50,000 nucleotides of DNA from Symbiodinium natans (Eukaryota > Sar > Dinophyceae > Suessiales > Symbiodiniaceae): assembly GCA_905221605.1 (NCBI GenBank), contig CAJNDS010002501.1, positions 597,501 through 647,500 on the forward strand, written 5' to 3'. How positions within the stretch are numbered: the stretch's first letter is position 1; every line of letters begins with the position of its first letter. The notes below the pieces were generated by a model. The model saw nothing but the letters and a program-made list of their open reading frames with translations. It searched no databases and had not been told where the DNA came from. Position numbers and translations under genes: made by a program. Positions 1 to 13,594 of this stretch are shown in pieces.

Positions 1-56
1 AGGGTTTAGGGTTTAGGGTTTAGGGTTTAGGGTTTAGGGTTTAGGGTTTAGGGTTT
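1..56 (+). repeat. telomere-type array (TTTAGGG)
   Basis: Seven units at the left edge. Equally long arrays occur all through the window, so this is not evidence of a chromosome end. Confidence 0.9.
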
Positions 57-86
57 CGGAGACCCCTAAACCCTTCACGGGGGCAC

Positions 87-147
87 CTGCACATTCAAGG
101 CTGGAACAACCATGTCCTCACACTCCACGGGCTCGACCAGGATTGGC
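87..147 (-). CDS. candidate C-terminal exon 20; gene runs off the left edge
   Basis: PILVEPVECEDMVVPALNVQ in phase 2 in and 0 out. The acceptor is GGGCCGAG|G and the donor CAG|GTGCCC. No stop follows in frame at the exon end, so the gene should continue beyond base 1. Confidence 0.6.
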
Positions 148-3100
148 CTCGGCCCAGGCACTTCACGGGCAGGAGTTCAGCTGAGAGTGTAAAGTCCTAA
201 TAAGGGTCCATGTACCGAGATAGGGAAGACTTGCCCTAAACCCTAAACCCTCAACCCTAAAACCTGAACCCTAAACCCTCAACCCCAAAACCCTAAACCC
301 TAGACCCTGAACCCGAAACCCTAAACCCTAAACCCATCTCCTATGTCATGACTTTTGGGCCCAGGTAGACAAGGAATGGGGTGCATGGCATGGACCCTTT
401 GGGGATAGGTAGCCGCCCGACTCGGCCCTCTACACGCCAAGGCCTCTCCTCCTCACTTGAAGGCCTTGGATCTTTCAGGGGTTTAGGGTTTAGGGTTTTG
501 GGTTTAGGGCTTAGGGTTTAGGCTTTCGGGTTTGGGGTTTAGGGTTTAGGTTGGTTCAGGGGCAAAAGCAGGGACCACTAGAAGAACCCTATATTTACCT
601 CATATAGTCTCTATATACCTAAGTAGCCCCCAAACAACCCCCAAGATCCCTTATAAGGGTCCCTCCTTTAGTCCCTTGAGTTTAGGGTTTAGGGTGAATC
701 CGAACATCCTGAACCCTAAGCCCTAAGCCCTAAACCCTAAACCCTAAACCCTAAACCCTAAACCCGGGGGGGACTGAGGTTCCCTGTTCAAGACCCGAAC
801 TTGCAGGTTCATGCGTACTTACAACCTTAACTATAGCCCACCTATAACCTACTTAGAGGACTTAGGGGGGCTTATAGGTGCAGTTATAACTGAGGTTATC
901 TGGCTGGTTCTTAGTAGGGAATGAGGCCCCCATCTCTTAAAGGGTATATCTAGGGCCCTAGTTCCCTAATTCCCTATTTAAGAACCAGGGGGCTATAAGT
1001 ACCCTGAACCTCCAAGCAGGGTACATGAAACGAACGACAAAAGAGGGTATATTGGGCTTGAACAGGGCGTGGAACGGGCTTTTGGAGTCCACCGATCGGC
1101 TCTCCCTAAACCCTAAACCCTAAACCCTAAACCCTAAACCCTAAACCCTAAACCCTAAACCCTAAACCCTAAACCCTAAACCCTAAACCCTAAACCCTAA
1201 ACTCCCTCAGGCCCTTGACCATGCCGTGAGAGCCTTGGCTTCGGACGTCTCCTGGTCTGTGGCCAGAGGATCTGTGAGCATGTCCTGGAGAATCCCTACA
1301 GAATAGGGTTTAGGGTTTAGGGTTTCGGGTTTAGGGTTGAGGGTTTAGGGCCTTAGACCTGGCTGCTATACCCTAAACCCTAAACTCCAAACGCTAAACC
1401 CCACACCCTAAACTCCTGCCGTGTGCATCTTAGCCGGACCGGCACTTACACCCCGCCTGTGTTTAAAATTAGCTGGTTCTCTGAATCATGGAACTGTTTA
1501 AACCGGATATTTTACTGGAACCACCGGAAATTATCGTCGAGCCGTTTGTTACCGGAACTTTCTCTTTTGCTTCTGAATCAGGGTGTGCAACAAAAATTGT
1601 GGCTGGTCGAGAGTGTTGAATACTGTCGTTGGGCGCGATATGTTGCAGCACGGTGCAAGAGGCTTTATAGAAATTGTATTGGGTTTGGGTCCCAATACCG
1701 TTTTCAACGAATCGCTTTCAACGAAAGGTTTTCAACGAAAGTTGTCCACGAAAGTTTCAGCGAAAGACTCAACGACAGTTTCCCTTTTAGCTTCCCTAGA
1801 GGTTTTAAGTTAATTGAGCATTTGGCCTTCCCAGAGGCGTAGATTACTTTGCTTAAACTCGGCTTGTCAGCTGTTTCGACAAATAACTTGACATTCAGAA
1901 TGATACCACATACAACTTCCATTTATTTTGTCTTAAGGGTTTTGGGTTTAGGGTTTAAGGTTGAGGGTTTAGAGTTTTAAGCCACAAACTTGCCAAACCG
2001 ATCCATTTCGAAATGGTCTTTGGCAATCAGTTGCGGTTTCCACTTTCTGCCAACATGCAAAACCAAAACTTCTCCGACGAAGACCCGCCCAAAGACCTTC
2101 CCAACAAAAACGAAAACTTTCGCCCAAGACGTTCGTCCCCAACCCGCCCACAACTTTCGCTCAAAGCTCCGCACACAAACAGCTCCAGAAGGACCCAAAA
2201 AGGTCTGAAAAAGGCTGCAAAGCCCTAAGGGTCCATGTACCTCACTATTCTATACTTGGGCCCCGACAGTCCCAATACAGGAGGTACTTTAAGGCCCACG
2301 TATTCCACATTCAGGTACATGGACCCTTAGGGAAAGAGCACCCGAACCCAGAGGGCGAAGCCCCAAAAAATTCCGGAAACGGCCCGCAAAAGGCTCCCCC
2401 AAAGGGCGCCAATATTTCGTTTCCAGAAAACCCCGAAACTTACGCCGCCAAAAACTGATGCCCAACCCACTCAAAACTCCGGATGCGGACCCTATGCAAT
2501 TTCCATAACCCTAAACCCTAACCCCTAACCCCTAAGCCCTAACCCCTAAACCCTAACCCCTAAACCCTAACCCCTGAACCCTATACTTGACAACCCTAAC
2601 CCGAAACCCTAAACCCTGCCTCCACCCAGGGCCATCGAAGTGCATCTGCCAGCGGCAGGCGCTCGCATGGCTCGGCCTACGAGTCCCGGTCAGAGAGGCT
2701 GAGGCTTGCTGTTCAGGGTTAGGGAATTAGGGGATTAGGGGAGTACAGGGTTTAGGGTTTAGGGTTTAGGGTTTAGGGTGTAGAGTTCAGGGTTTTGGGG
2801 GTTTGGGTTTGGGGGGTAGGGTTGGAGGTAGAGGGTTTAGGGGCTTAGGGTTTAAGGTTTAAGGTTTATAAGCCTTAGTGGGCTTAGGCTGTTTAGGGTT
2901 TAAGATTTGGTGTTTGGGACTTCACGGGCTGATTTTGGGTTTAGGCCCTGAACCCTAATGCCTGAAAACCTAAACCCTAAACCCTAAACCCTAAACCAGT
3001 GCCCTGACATGGTTATAAGTTATAAGTACAGTTATACTTGGTCCATAAGAAGTACCATGAACCTCCAAGCAAAATCCCGCGGCCAAGGGCCTAAAAATTT

Positions 3101-6100
3101 GGGGCCCCAACAGCCCAAATCTCGCACCAACAGGGCCACAATTTCGGACTTAGGGTTTTGGGGGTTCAGGGCTTTAGGGTGTGATAGGTGATGTTTGTAG
3201 CTGGCTTGAGGAATCCTACACAACGTGGAATTCTTGGCCCTAGAGCCAAAACCCCAAACCCTCATGTTAAGGGACCCAATCGGGGCGCGTAGGTCTGCTT
3301 CCGTCGCTTGACAAGCTCCTTGACCAGGGAACGTTTTTGTTGACTTGAAATGCTGTCTGAAGCCAAAGTCCTAAACCCCAAACCTCCCAAAACCCGAAAA
3401 ATCACAAGCTCTACACTCTACACTGTACACCAAACTGAACTCAGGGCCACAATTTGACGCCCCAAGCCCTCACCCACCCTAAACCCTAAGCCCTAAGCCC
3501 TAAGCCCTAAGCCCTAAGCCCTAAGCCGTAACCCCTAAACCCTAAACCCTAAAACCCTAAACCCTAAACCCGAAACCGCCCGCCTTCAGCAGGCTTCGGA
3601 TGAGGTCTGCAGCTCCTGGCGAGTGTGGTTAAACGCCGGGTCACACCAACTGTAGCAGTTCCTTCATTTTGTGATCTAATGTTCTTAACACCGAATTGCG
3701 CCCAAACCAATTTCAGACTAGGGTTTAGGATTTAGGGCTTAGGGTTTTGGGTTTTGGGTTTAGGGTTTAGGGTTTAGGACCCTAAAGCCTCAAAACGAAA
3801 AGCTGAGTCCTTCAGGCACCGAGACCGGAATGTGCAGGCTCACGGAGAGGATCCGCTCGATGGAATCCGATGTGCTCCTGACTTCCCCTCAAACGACTCC
3901 TTAGCACATACCCTAAAGGGTTTAGGGTTTAAGGTTTAAGGTTTAGGGTTTAGGGTTCAGGGTTGAAACTCCCAACCCTAAACCCCGAACCCTAAACCCT
4001 ACACTCAAAATCCAAACCCTAGGCCCTGAACTCAAGAAACTACGCAGCCCCAACCCCAAACCATCCCTAAACCCTAAACCCTAAACCCTAAAACCCTAAA
4101 CCCTCAACGCCAAACCCTAAACCCTAAACCCTAAACCCTAAACCCTAAACCCCAAAGACATCCCTGCAGAGTCTCAGCCCTGCGGCTCTCACCCGAGGTC
4201 CTACCAGCAAAGGGAGCTTCCCCAGTGAGCATCTCGTAGAGGAGCACGCCTAGGGCCTGGCTCATTTGAGGGTTGGGGTTTAGGGTTTAGGGTTTAGGGT
4301 TTAGGGTTTAGGGTTTAGGGTTTAGGGTTTAGGGTTTGGGGTTTAGGGTTTAGGGTTTAGGGTTTAGGGTTTAGGGTTTAGGGTTTAGGGTACACGGTCC
4401 CTTAGTACGGTCCCATGTATGCCTCCTTCATACAGGGTTCTGAAGTATGGGCCCTTGGGCTGTTTGGGGTGTATAAGGGGTCTATTCGGGCGAAAAAGGA
4501 GTCCTGATTTGAGGGCCCATGTGAAGGGACCAATGTAACTACCCCAAGAGTTGAGAGTTTGAGGGTCTGAGGGTCTGAGGGCTAGGGTTTAGGGTTTAGG
4601 GTTTAGGGTTTTAGGGTTTAGGGTTTGGGGTTTAGGGTTTAGGGTTTAGGGTGCAGGGTTCAGGGTTCAGGGTTCAGGGTTCAGGGTTCAGGGTTCAGGA
4701 ATCAGGGTTAGGGCTTTTGGGAGGGTGATCCGGGATTGGCTGAGGAGACTGTTGCTAGAGGGTTTTAGCATTTAGATGCTTGTGGGTCCCCGCACCCTGA
4801 ACTCTGCCCTAAACCCTAAACCCTACAACCCTAAGCCCTAAACCCTATAAACCCTAAACCCTGAACCGCAGACAAATCGTGTCCGGAGCCGCCCAGCAGT
4901 CGACGCGGTGGTCATGCGGCTGTCGCGTCACCTGGGTTGGACTCAAGGCTTGTAGGGCTTACGATCATTTATGATTTGTAGCCCTTGAGAAGGGCCTAAG
5001 AGTACCCTTTTGGGGTATCTGCTGTATTTCTGGTAGAGGATGCTATAGGGGGTGTAGGTAAGGTTGAGGGTTCAGGGCTTACATGGGCATGCCCAAAAAG
5101 AAGGACCCTTAATGCACCACCCAAATGCTACAATCCTTGCTTGTCTGATTCTAGGAACCCCCTGGGCCTAGATGCTGTACTTGTAAAGGTTAAGGGTTTA
5201 GGGTTTAGGGTTTAGGGTTTAGGGTTTGTAGTTGAAAAGCCCTAAGTGTCCATGTAGCTCATTGCTATATACTTGGGCCACAAAGTCCCTACATAGGAAA
5301 CACTTTAAGGCCATAGTAATACTTATTTAGGTACATGGACCCTTAGGGAAGGTTAAGGGCTTTGGGTTTAGAGGGGCAGCTGGAGCATGTTCGAGTGCAG
5401 TGGAACACGGCCGCTGTGCGGGGGTGCGGGTCTGCGTGTAGCTGCTGTAGGGTTTCGGGTTTAGGGTTTAGGGTTTAGGGATTACAAAGCTGGGATCACT
5501 CTTTCCGAGCGCGACAGTCATCGTCATCCAGCCCTAGACCCACCTAAACACTAAACCCTAAACCTTAAACCCTAAACCCTAACCCAAAAACAACATAAAT
5601 TGTGTGCTAGCCAGTGGAGGAGCCCATCCAGTTGCTGAGTCCGCAGCCATTTCTGGCGACAGGTAGTCCATGGTACCACAGAACCTCAGCGCGAGCATGG
5701 AGACACCCGAAACACAAACCCTAAACCCTAAACCCTAAACCCTAAACCCCAAACCCTAAACCCCAAACCCTAAACCCTACAGACCCTAGACTCCAGACCC
5801 TAAACCCTAAACCCTCACCCAAACACAAACATAAATTGTGTCCTAGCCAGTCTCAGCATGGTCCATTCATTGCACCAAGAACGTAAACTCGGGGCACGAA
5901 AGTGCAGGAAATCCATTTAGAGCCTGAAGCATCCTAACACCCTAGAAGCCCTAAAGCCAAAACCCTGGGCTTAGGGTTCGGAAACCCCTAACCCTTCGGG
6001 CTTATGAGCCCTAAACCCTAAACACGAAAGCTCCTCTCAACAACCCTGAGATCTTAAAACCCGCCTTTTTGACCTCGAGCGCGGGCAAGTGGACTTCTGG

Positions 6101-9100
6101 AAAAGAGCTGCCTTCTTCTCTTCTGTACAGGTTCTATAGGGTCGAGTCTAGGGACCCAGCTCCACCCCAAATTAACCCTTACACCCCAAACCCTAAACCC
6201 TGACACCAGGGTTTGGGACTTGGGTTCTGCTCCGGCTTGTACTCCTTCTACGGACAAGCCTGCAGGACCCCATGAGGTGGCTGGGCACAGTGGAATCCCA
6301 AACCTCAAGGCCACAAGACGTCGAAGCACAGGATTAGGGGTTTAGGGGTTTTGGTTTGGGGTTTGGGGTTTAGGGTTTAGGGTTTAGGGTTTAGGGTTTA
6401 GGGTTTAGGGTTTAGGGTTTAGGGTTTAGGGTTTAGGGTTTAAAGGGGCAGGGTCTGCACCGAGTACCGCACGTCTTGCGGCCGTCCTCCGTGGACTCCG
6501 CGCACCTGCGGAAAGGGATGGCTACCTGGAGGTTCATGTTATTAACCAATCAGGGTTTAGGGTTTAGGGTTTAGGGTTTAGGGTTTAGGGTTTAGGGTTT
6601 AGGGTTTAGGGTTTAGGGTTTAGGGTTTAGGGTTTAGGGTTTAGGGTTTAGGGTTTAGGGTTTAGGGTTTAGGGTTTAGGGCCACCCAGCAACTTCCTAA
6701 GGTCCCAAACCTTCATGGGCATTTGTGGATTTAGGGTATAGGGTTTAGGCTTCAGGCTTCAGGGTCTAGGGCTATATGTCAGGTTATATGGTCACTTCGC
6801 TGAATTGGGGTCCCTTTTGGGGCTACTACTACAAGGCCTCTAATGTTTAGGGTACCCCAAAAATCGACCATAATTTCAGGAACTCACCATATGTAGGCTT
6901 ACCACTGCAGGCGCCGAGACCGAAATAGTAACGCACATGCGTCGTACCCAACCATATTAGAGGTGACGGCAGCTGCACATGCATGTCATGTACGCAGCAG
7001 TCTAAAACTAAAGCCTACAAACCCGAAATTACTAGACCTTATAAACCCCAAGCCCTAACCCCCAGTTCAAAAAGCCAACTCTCTGTATCAAACGCTGGAG
7101 CTCCTTGATCCTACGTTAGATGTCTAGGGTTTTAGGGTTTTAAGGTTTTAGGGTTTTAGGGTTTTAGGGTTTTAGGGTTTAGGGTTTAGGGTTTAGGGTT
7201 TAGGGTTTAGGAAGCAAGAGAGCGCGCCAGCCAAAGTCGGCGAGCTTCGCTCGGCCCCCTTCGAAGAGCAAGACCTGAAAGGCCGCAGTGCTTCCCGCAA
7301 AGAAGCCGGGCTTGAAGGTTTATGGGGCTTGTGGGGATTCTGGGGTTGAAAAGGGTTTGTGGGTTGATGCGGGCCTAAGAAGGGTATAATATAGGGTACA
7401 TGGTTCTTATGCCGTTTTAGAGGATTCAGGGTATACCCAACCTAGAGTAAGAACCATTGTCAACTCTCGACCCTGAATCTTAGGGTAGTTACACAGTCCC
7501 TTAACTCGGCCCCCTTAAAAGGGGACCCCTTCTATACCCCGGATAGACCCTATGCAACCCAAGGGCCCATACTTCAGAACCCTTTACTATACAGGCGGTA
7601 AGGGACCATGTTCAGGGCTACCCTTAGTCCTTAGTCTGAAGCTAAGTTCCAACGCCTATGCTTGGCAGAGCATGGGTTCTGCGGCCTCTGTTTCATATGT
7701 TGGTGCATTCTTGCCTTGCAAAGCTTTCAGTTGTTCGTCTGAAGGGGAGGGGGGCGGGGGGGATGAGGCAAACCCTAAACCCTAAACCCTAAACACTAAA
7801 CCCTAAACCCTAAACCCTAAACCCTAAACCCTAAACCCTAGAGCACACCCCCAATTGCCTCGCGTTCCTTTTTTGGGGTCTCCCAGTCCCTATAACCCAA
7901 AACCAAAAACCCTAGACCCTAGACCCTTAACCCTAAACCCTAAACCCTCAACCTAAACCCCAATTCGTGTTAGGACTCTTCTCTGTTCAGGGGTTCGGCC
8001 GGGGCTGGGCTGCCCAGGGTGTGCGGGTCCACCGACCCTGACGGCGTGTTGGATGGGAAAAGCCCTCCTTATTCCCCCCCGCCCTCCCCCACCCTCCCCC
8101 CCCCCCTCCCCCCCCCTCCCCCCCCCTCCCCACCCTCCTGTCATTGCCGCCCCCCCCCCCCCTACCCCCCCCCCCCCCTACCCCCCCTCTCGGATGGGGC
8201 TGCCCTCCTTCAAGCTGGCTTCAGCTCTTGTTTGGGTCTGGTGCTACCCTCTACCCCACAGAGGCTCAAGCAAATCAACTCCTTTGAGCTGACAAGCGCG
8301 TTTAAAAACCTTTCAACTATGCTCCAGCGGGGTCGGCGGCTTGAGCCGGAGGCTCTTAATCCGGCCCCCGCGGCGGCCAGGGCGGAACCCGCGTCGCACT
8401 AAAGCGCTAGCTTAGCGCCCGAACCGCCGACCCCGCCCAAATTGCTTCAATTCGCGCGGGGCCCTTCGGGAGCCTCCAAAACGGCATCCAAGGGACGCAA
8501 CACGCGGTGGTGCGAAAAGCACGAAAACCTCGTAAAAACCATGGGTTTTTACGAAAACCGAGGCCACAAAACACCCGCAGCACCCCATTAAACCCTCACG
8601 GGCGCGCATCATCGGCCCTAGCTTTTCACATGGGGCGCGCGCCAGGCCGAAACCACGTTTTCAAGGTTTGGAGGGGTACCGGAAGCCCAAACCAGGCGAG
8701 CATCATGAGCATCAGCAGCCCTGGCCCGCGGCCCCAAGGCAATAAAAAAAGCTGAAAAACGCTGAAAATCACCGTAAAATACCGTGTTTTTATGAGGTTT
8801 TCACGCGTGCCTCCGACCCCACCCCTGTTGCCCTTGACCCGCCCCCAAAGTGCGCATCATCGAAACCCACGCCGGGGGGGGGGGGTCTGCTGATGCTGCT
8901 GATGCGCGGGGGTCCGGGCGCATCCATCGAGCCATCGTTTCTCATGGCTTCGTGGCCTCCGGGGCCGACGGCCCAGAGACCCAGCTGATGCTCATGATGC
9001 TCGGTTTGGGGGGGGGGGGTTCCAACAGCAGAAAACCTCGTAAATACCGAGTGTTTTGTGGGTCCACGTAAAAACGCCCCTAAAATCGCTCATTTTCCGC

Positions 9101-12100
9101 GCTCGAACGGCTTCGTGCCTACAAAACACCCCAACAGCAGGACCCCGAATGCCCTTAAGGGCATTCGGGGTCTTGCTTTTGGGGGTTTCGTTGGCACGCA
9201 AGCGTTCAAGCACATACAATCGGCGTGTTTAAGGGGTTTTGGAGAAGAGAGACAGAGAGAAGGAGAGGACAAAGACACGGGAAAGAGAAGACAGTGCCAA
9301 GGTTCAAGGTTTCATGCTTTGGGGGGCGGGGCCGGCCCGTGCCGCTAGGCCTGAAATTTTATTTGTGGAGATGTTTAGGAGTTCTAGCTTTGCTAGGCCC
9401 TTGAGGCCTAACCCTAAACCCTAAACCCTAAACCCAAAACCCTAAACCCTAAACCCTAAACCCTAAACCCTTTTGGGTTGAGGGTCTATGGGTGCCTTTG
9501 AGCCTCTGTTGGGCCGTTGGCTTCGAACCTAAACGCCGTTCTTGCTAAGGCCTACACCCTAAACCCTAAACCCTAAACCCCAAGCCCTGACCCCCCTTCT
9601 CCCCTATATTAGCCCTAAATCCCTAAATCCTCCCCTAAACACTTGGGAGGGGGGGGGGGGGGGGGGGGTTGCAGAAGAGCCAAAGTGAGATCCCGGCTGG
9701 CGGTTGCAAAATGTCAAGGTCTAAGAAAGCCTTTCTGCTCAACTTCTAGAACCTTGAAAGAAGGACCGTCGGTGCCCTAACTCCAAGTCCCAAAGAGTTT
9801 AGGGTTTAGGGTTCAGGGTTTAGGGTTTAGGGTTTAGGGAACCCCATGCCCAACTTGTCTGGACCCAGCCGGGCTCCCCGGGCGTTCTCCGGCTTCAAAT
9901 CTCTGTGGATGATACCATGCCTCCAACAGGTTTAGTCTTTAGGGTTTAGGGTTTATGGTTTAGGGCCCTAAGCCCTAAGCCCTAAACCCATGAAACATCT
10001 GTCCCCTGGCCGTCTTTGCCGATTGGTACCTGACATGTGTGGGGCCTCACTAGAACACGGGGCCCAGAGGACGGAACCTCCCTGTAGCAGGCTATGCAGC
10101 ACGAAGCTTAAGTGGGTCTAGGCTTGGTGGGCCTTTTGGGCGAAGAGAAAGCAAATACCCACAAACAAGCCCTATAAACCCTAAACCCTAAACCCTAAAT
10201 CCCAAACCCTAAAGCCTAAACCCTAAACCCAAGACCCTAAGCCCTAAGCCCTAAATCCTAAACCCAAGACCCAAAGCCCTAAGCCCTAAACCCCAAACCC
10301 TAAATGCTCCCAAGACCGCTAATGCAACAATGAGCCTAGATGAACCTCGGAGCTCCAAGCATGAACAGCCTTTTGTTGGGGGGTTTCGGGTTTAGGGTTT
10401 AGGGTTTAGGGTTTCGGGTTTAGGGTTTAGGGCTTATAAGCTTAGGGTTTAGGAAGGGTGTTTAGGGTTGAGCCCACCTTGAACTCACAGTTCCGCAACC
10501 CAACAGACAAAAACAAAAACATCACTCTGAGCCCCAAAGGCGCAGACAGCTTTTTTTGGGGGTAGGGTTTGGGGTGTAGGGTTTAGGGTTTAGGGCTTAG
10601 GGTTTAGGGTTTAGGGTTTAGGGTTTAGGGTTTAGGGGTTTAGGGGTTTAGGGGTTTAGGGGTTTAGGGGTTTAGGGGTTTAGGGGTTTAGGCAAACGCC
10701 TCCCCACGTTGCACAACTGCGCGTGACTTTAACCTCAGATTCGTGGGGGCTTTGGGCCCTCCCTTCGCAACTTCAGAACTTAAACTGGGCTGAAGGCTTA
10801 GGGTTTAGGGTTTGGGTTTGGGGCTTAGGTTGTATGGCTTTAGGGCGGTCGATGTCCTGTGAAGGTGCATGACAGCCCGTGCGACGTCAGCGAAGATGGA
10901 GGCGGCCTGTGAATTGTTCCCGTTAGGGGCTGGATACCCTAGCCCCCCAAAAGGTCAACCTCATATCTATCAATCTATCTATATATATATGTATATATAT
11001 ATATATATATTATGTATATATATACATAAAATATAACATATAGTCGGATTCTTTTTACCCAAAAAAGTTAACGGTTACCTGCGCAGAGGTGGCGGGCGCG
11101 ATTGGGTCTTCGGGTTCGCTTCAGGGCTTAGAAACGTTTGTTGCTTAGGGTCTAGGGCTTCTGTCGATGTTGTGGTCGTGGGCTTTGTGGGTTCATGCGT
11201 TTAAGCTGAACGGCCCTAAACCCTAAACCCTAACCCTAAACCCTTGCCTTCTTCAAACTTGGCTAGGATTTGGGTGTCGGGGAGTTCATTGTTCCCTAAA
11301 GCATACCCCCCCCCCCCCCCAGGTTAAGGGTTTCGGGTTTAGAGGGGTTTAGGCTTATTACAAAGGAACCCCAACCCCTGCAACACGGCAATGCTGGGCG
11401 TCCCAATTCCGGAAACCCTAAACCCTAAACCCTCTAACCCCTCAACCCCAAACCGTATATAAATTCTGAACCCTCTGAACCTTAAACCCTCAACCCCAAA
11501 CCCTAAACCCTGGATCCCAAACCCCAAACCCTAAACCCCAAACCCCAAACTTGGCCCTAAACCTAAACCCTAAACCATAGCCCGCACCAGGCGGCGGCCG
11601 GTACAACTGAACGCTACCGCTTCGAGATCTGCTTGCTTTGCCAAGCAGTGCTAGCCATAGGGCACAATGTAATAATGGATTAACCCTAAACCCCTGACGC
11701 GCCACCCCGGCGGGGGAGGTCGGGCCCTAAGAAGCCCCTACGCCCCCGCCGTAGCCCCCCGCCAGGGTTCCCCCCCGCCAGGGCGACCTGACAGGCAATC
11801 TATCAGGGTTGCCCCGCAGGGTTGAAGGGTTGCCCCCGCAGGGTTGCCCCCGCCAGGGTTGCCCCCGCCAGGGTTGCAGCGCCAGGGTTGCCCTTGCCAG
11901 GGTTCCCCGCCAGGGTTGCCCCCGCCAGGGGTGCCCCCGCCAGGGTTGCCCCGCAGGAAACCAAAAAATAAGTGGTTCTTAAGTGACAGGGTTGCCAGGG
12001 TGACAGTGACAGGGTTTAGGGGCCCCCACCAGGGTTGCCCCCGCCAGGGTTGCCCCCGCCAGGGTTGCCCCCGCCAGGGTTGCCAGGCTGGCCCCCACCA

Positions 12101-13512
12101 CTCAGGATTACCCTACTCAAAAAAAGCCCTAACAAATAAGTGGTTCTTAAGTGAGGGTTGCCAGAGTGACAGTGACCGGGTTGCCCCTGCCAGGGTTGCC
12201 CCCCTTATAACCCTACTTATACTACCTCTAGGAGTTTTTTGGGGGTTATGCCAATGATAAGTAAGGGTTATAAGCCCAGGTATAAGTGGTTCTTAAGTCC
12301 CATGAACCTCCAAGCAGGGGCTGCCCCCGCGAGGGTGGCCCCCGCCAGGGTTGGCCGCCAGGTTTGCCCCCGCCGGGGTTGCCCACCAGCGTTGCCCCCG
12401 CCAGGTTCCCTGCCAGGGGGGTTGCCCCCAGGGTTGCCCCCACCTGACAGTTTGCCCCGCAGGGGGTTGCCCCGACCAGGGTTGCAGCGCCAGGGTTGCC
12501 CCCACGCCAGGGTTGCCCCCACCAGGGGTTACCTCGCGAGGGTTTGCCGCCACCCTCCACCATGGTGACAGGGTTGCTCCAGGGTTCCCCGCCAGGGTTG
12601 CCCCCGCCAGGGGTGCCCCCGCCAGGGTTGCCTCGCAGGGTTTCCCTACTAAAAAAAAGCCCCAAAAAAATAAGTGGTTCTTAAGTGACAGGGTTGCCAG
12701 GGTGACAGTGACAGGGTTGCCCCCGCCAGGGTTGCCCCCGCCAGGGTTGCCCCCACCAGGGTTGCCCCCGCCAGGGTTGCCCCCGCCAGGGTTGCCAGGG
12801 TGGCCCCCACCAGTCAGGGTTACCCTACTCAAAAAAAAGCCCTAAAAAATAAGTGGTTCTTAAGTGACAGTTGCCAGAGTGACAGTGACCGGGTTGCCCC
12901 TGCCAGGGTTGCTCCCACCAGGGCCAGTACCCCCCCCCCCCCAGGGTTGCCCCCGCCACTTGAAGGTTCATGCTACTTACGAACACTGATAACTGTACTT
13001 ATAACCCTACTTATACTACCTCTAGGGAGTTTTTTGGGGGTTATCCCAATGATAAGTAAGGGTTATAAGCCCAGTTATAAGTGGTTCTTAAGTCCCATGA
13101 ACCTCCAAGCAGGGTTGCCCCCGCCCGAGCTGCCCCCACCAGGGTTGGCCGCCGGGGTTTGCCCACCAGCGTTGCCCCCGCCAGGCTGCCCCTGCCAGGG
13201 GCTCCGCCAGGGTGCAGGGTTGCCCCGCCAGGGTTGCCCCCGCCAGGGTTGCCCCTGCCAGGGTTGCCCCCGCCAGGGTTGCCCTCGCCTGCCCCAATAT
13301 TGCCGGCACCAGGGTTGCCCTCAGTTGTCCCCGCCAGGTTGCAGGGTTGCCCTGGCAAGGTTGCCCTGGCAGGGTTGCCGTTGCCCTGGCAGGGTTGCCC
13401 CCGCCAGGGTTGCCCCCCGCCATGGCTTAGCTATGGGCTTGAGGGTGTCTTAAACACAGCACGGATGAAACAGCTTGTCCCGCTCCCTGTTGATCCAGGA
13501 AAGTGTAGGCTC

Positions 13513-13594
<82 letters not shown>

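Larger units (their letters stand above)
7842..9480. other. intron interior between kinase exons 9 and 10
   Basis: Poly(C) tract, a GC-rich block with ACGAAAACC/GGTTTTTACG words, the foldback at 9101 and a purine-rich run at 9240-9290. I see no supported gene; the 60-130 codon frames have no protein character. Confidence 0.6.

Noticed and set aside
1-56. Left edge as a true chromosome end
   Set aside because: Equal or longer arrays occur throughout and in both orientations.
5842-5905. Island reading HFRAPSLRSWCNEWTMLRL as the activation-loop exon
   Set aside because: Its phases do not fit exons 10 and 12, and the acceptor is poor. The 6473-6505 island fits both phases exactly.
8019-8755. 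Three overlapping frames of 66-127 codons in the GC-rich intron block
   Set aside because: No domain and no conserved pattern; partly poly(C) and foldback derived.
13500-13516. GGCTCAAG as a spliced-leader relic
   Set aside because: Only the last eight bases match the dinoflagellate leader; the upstream sequence does not.
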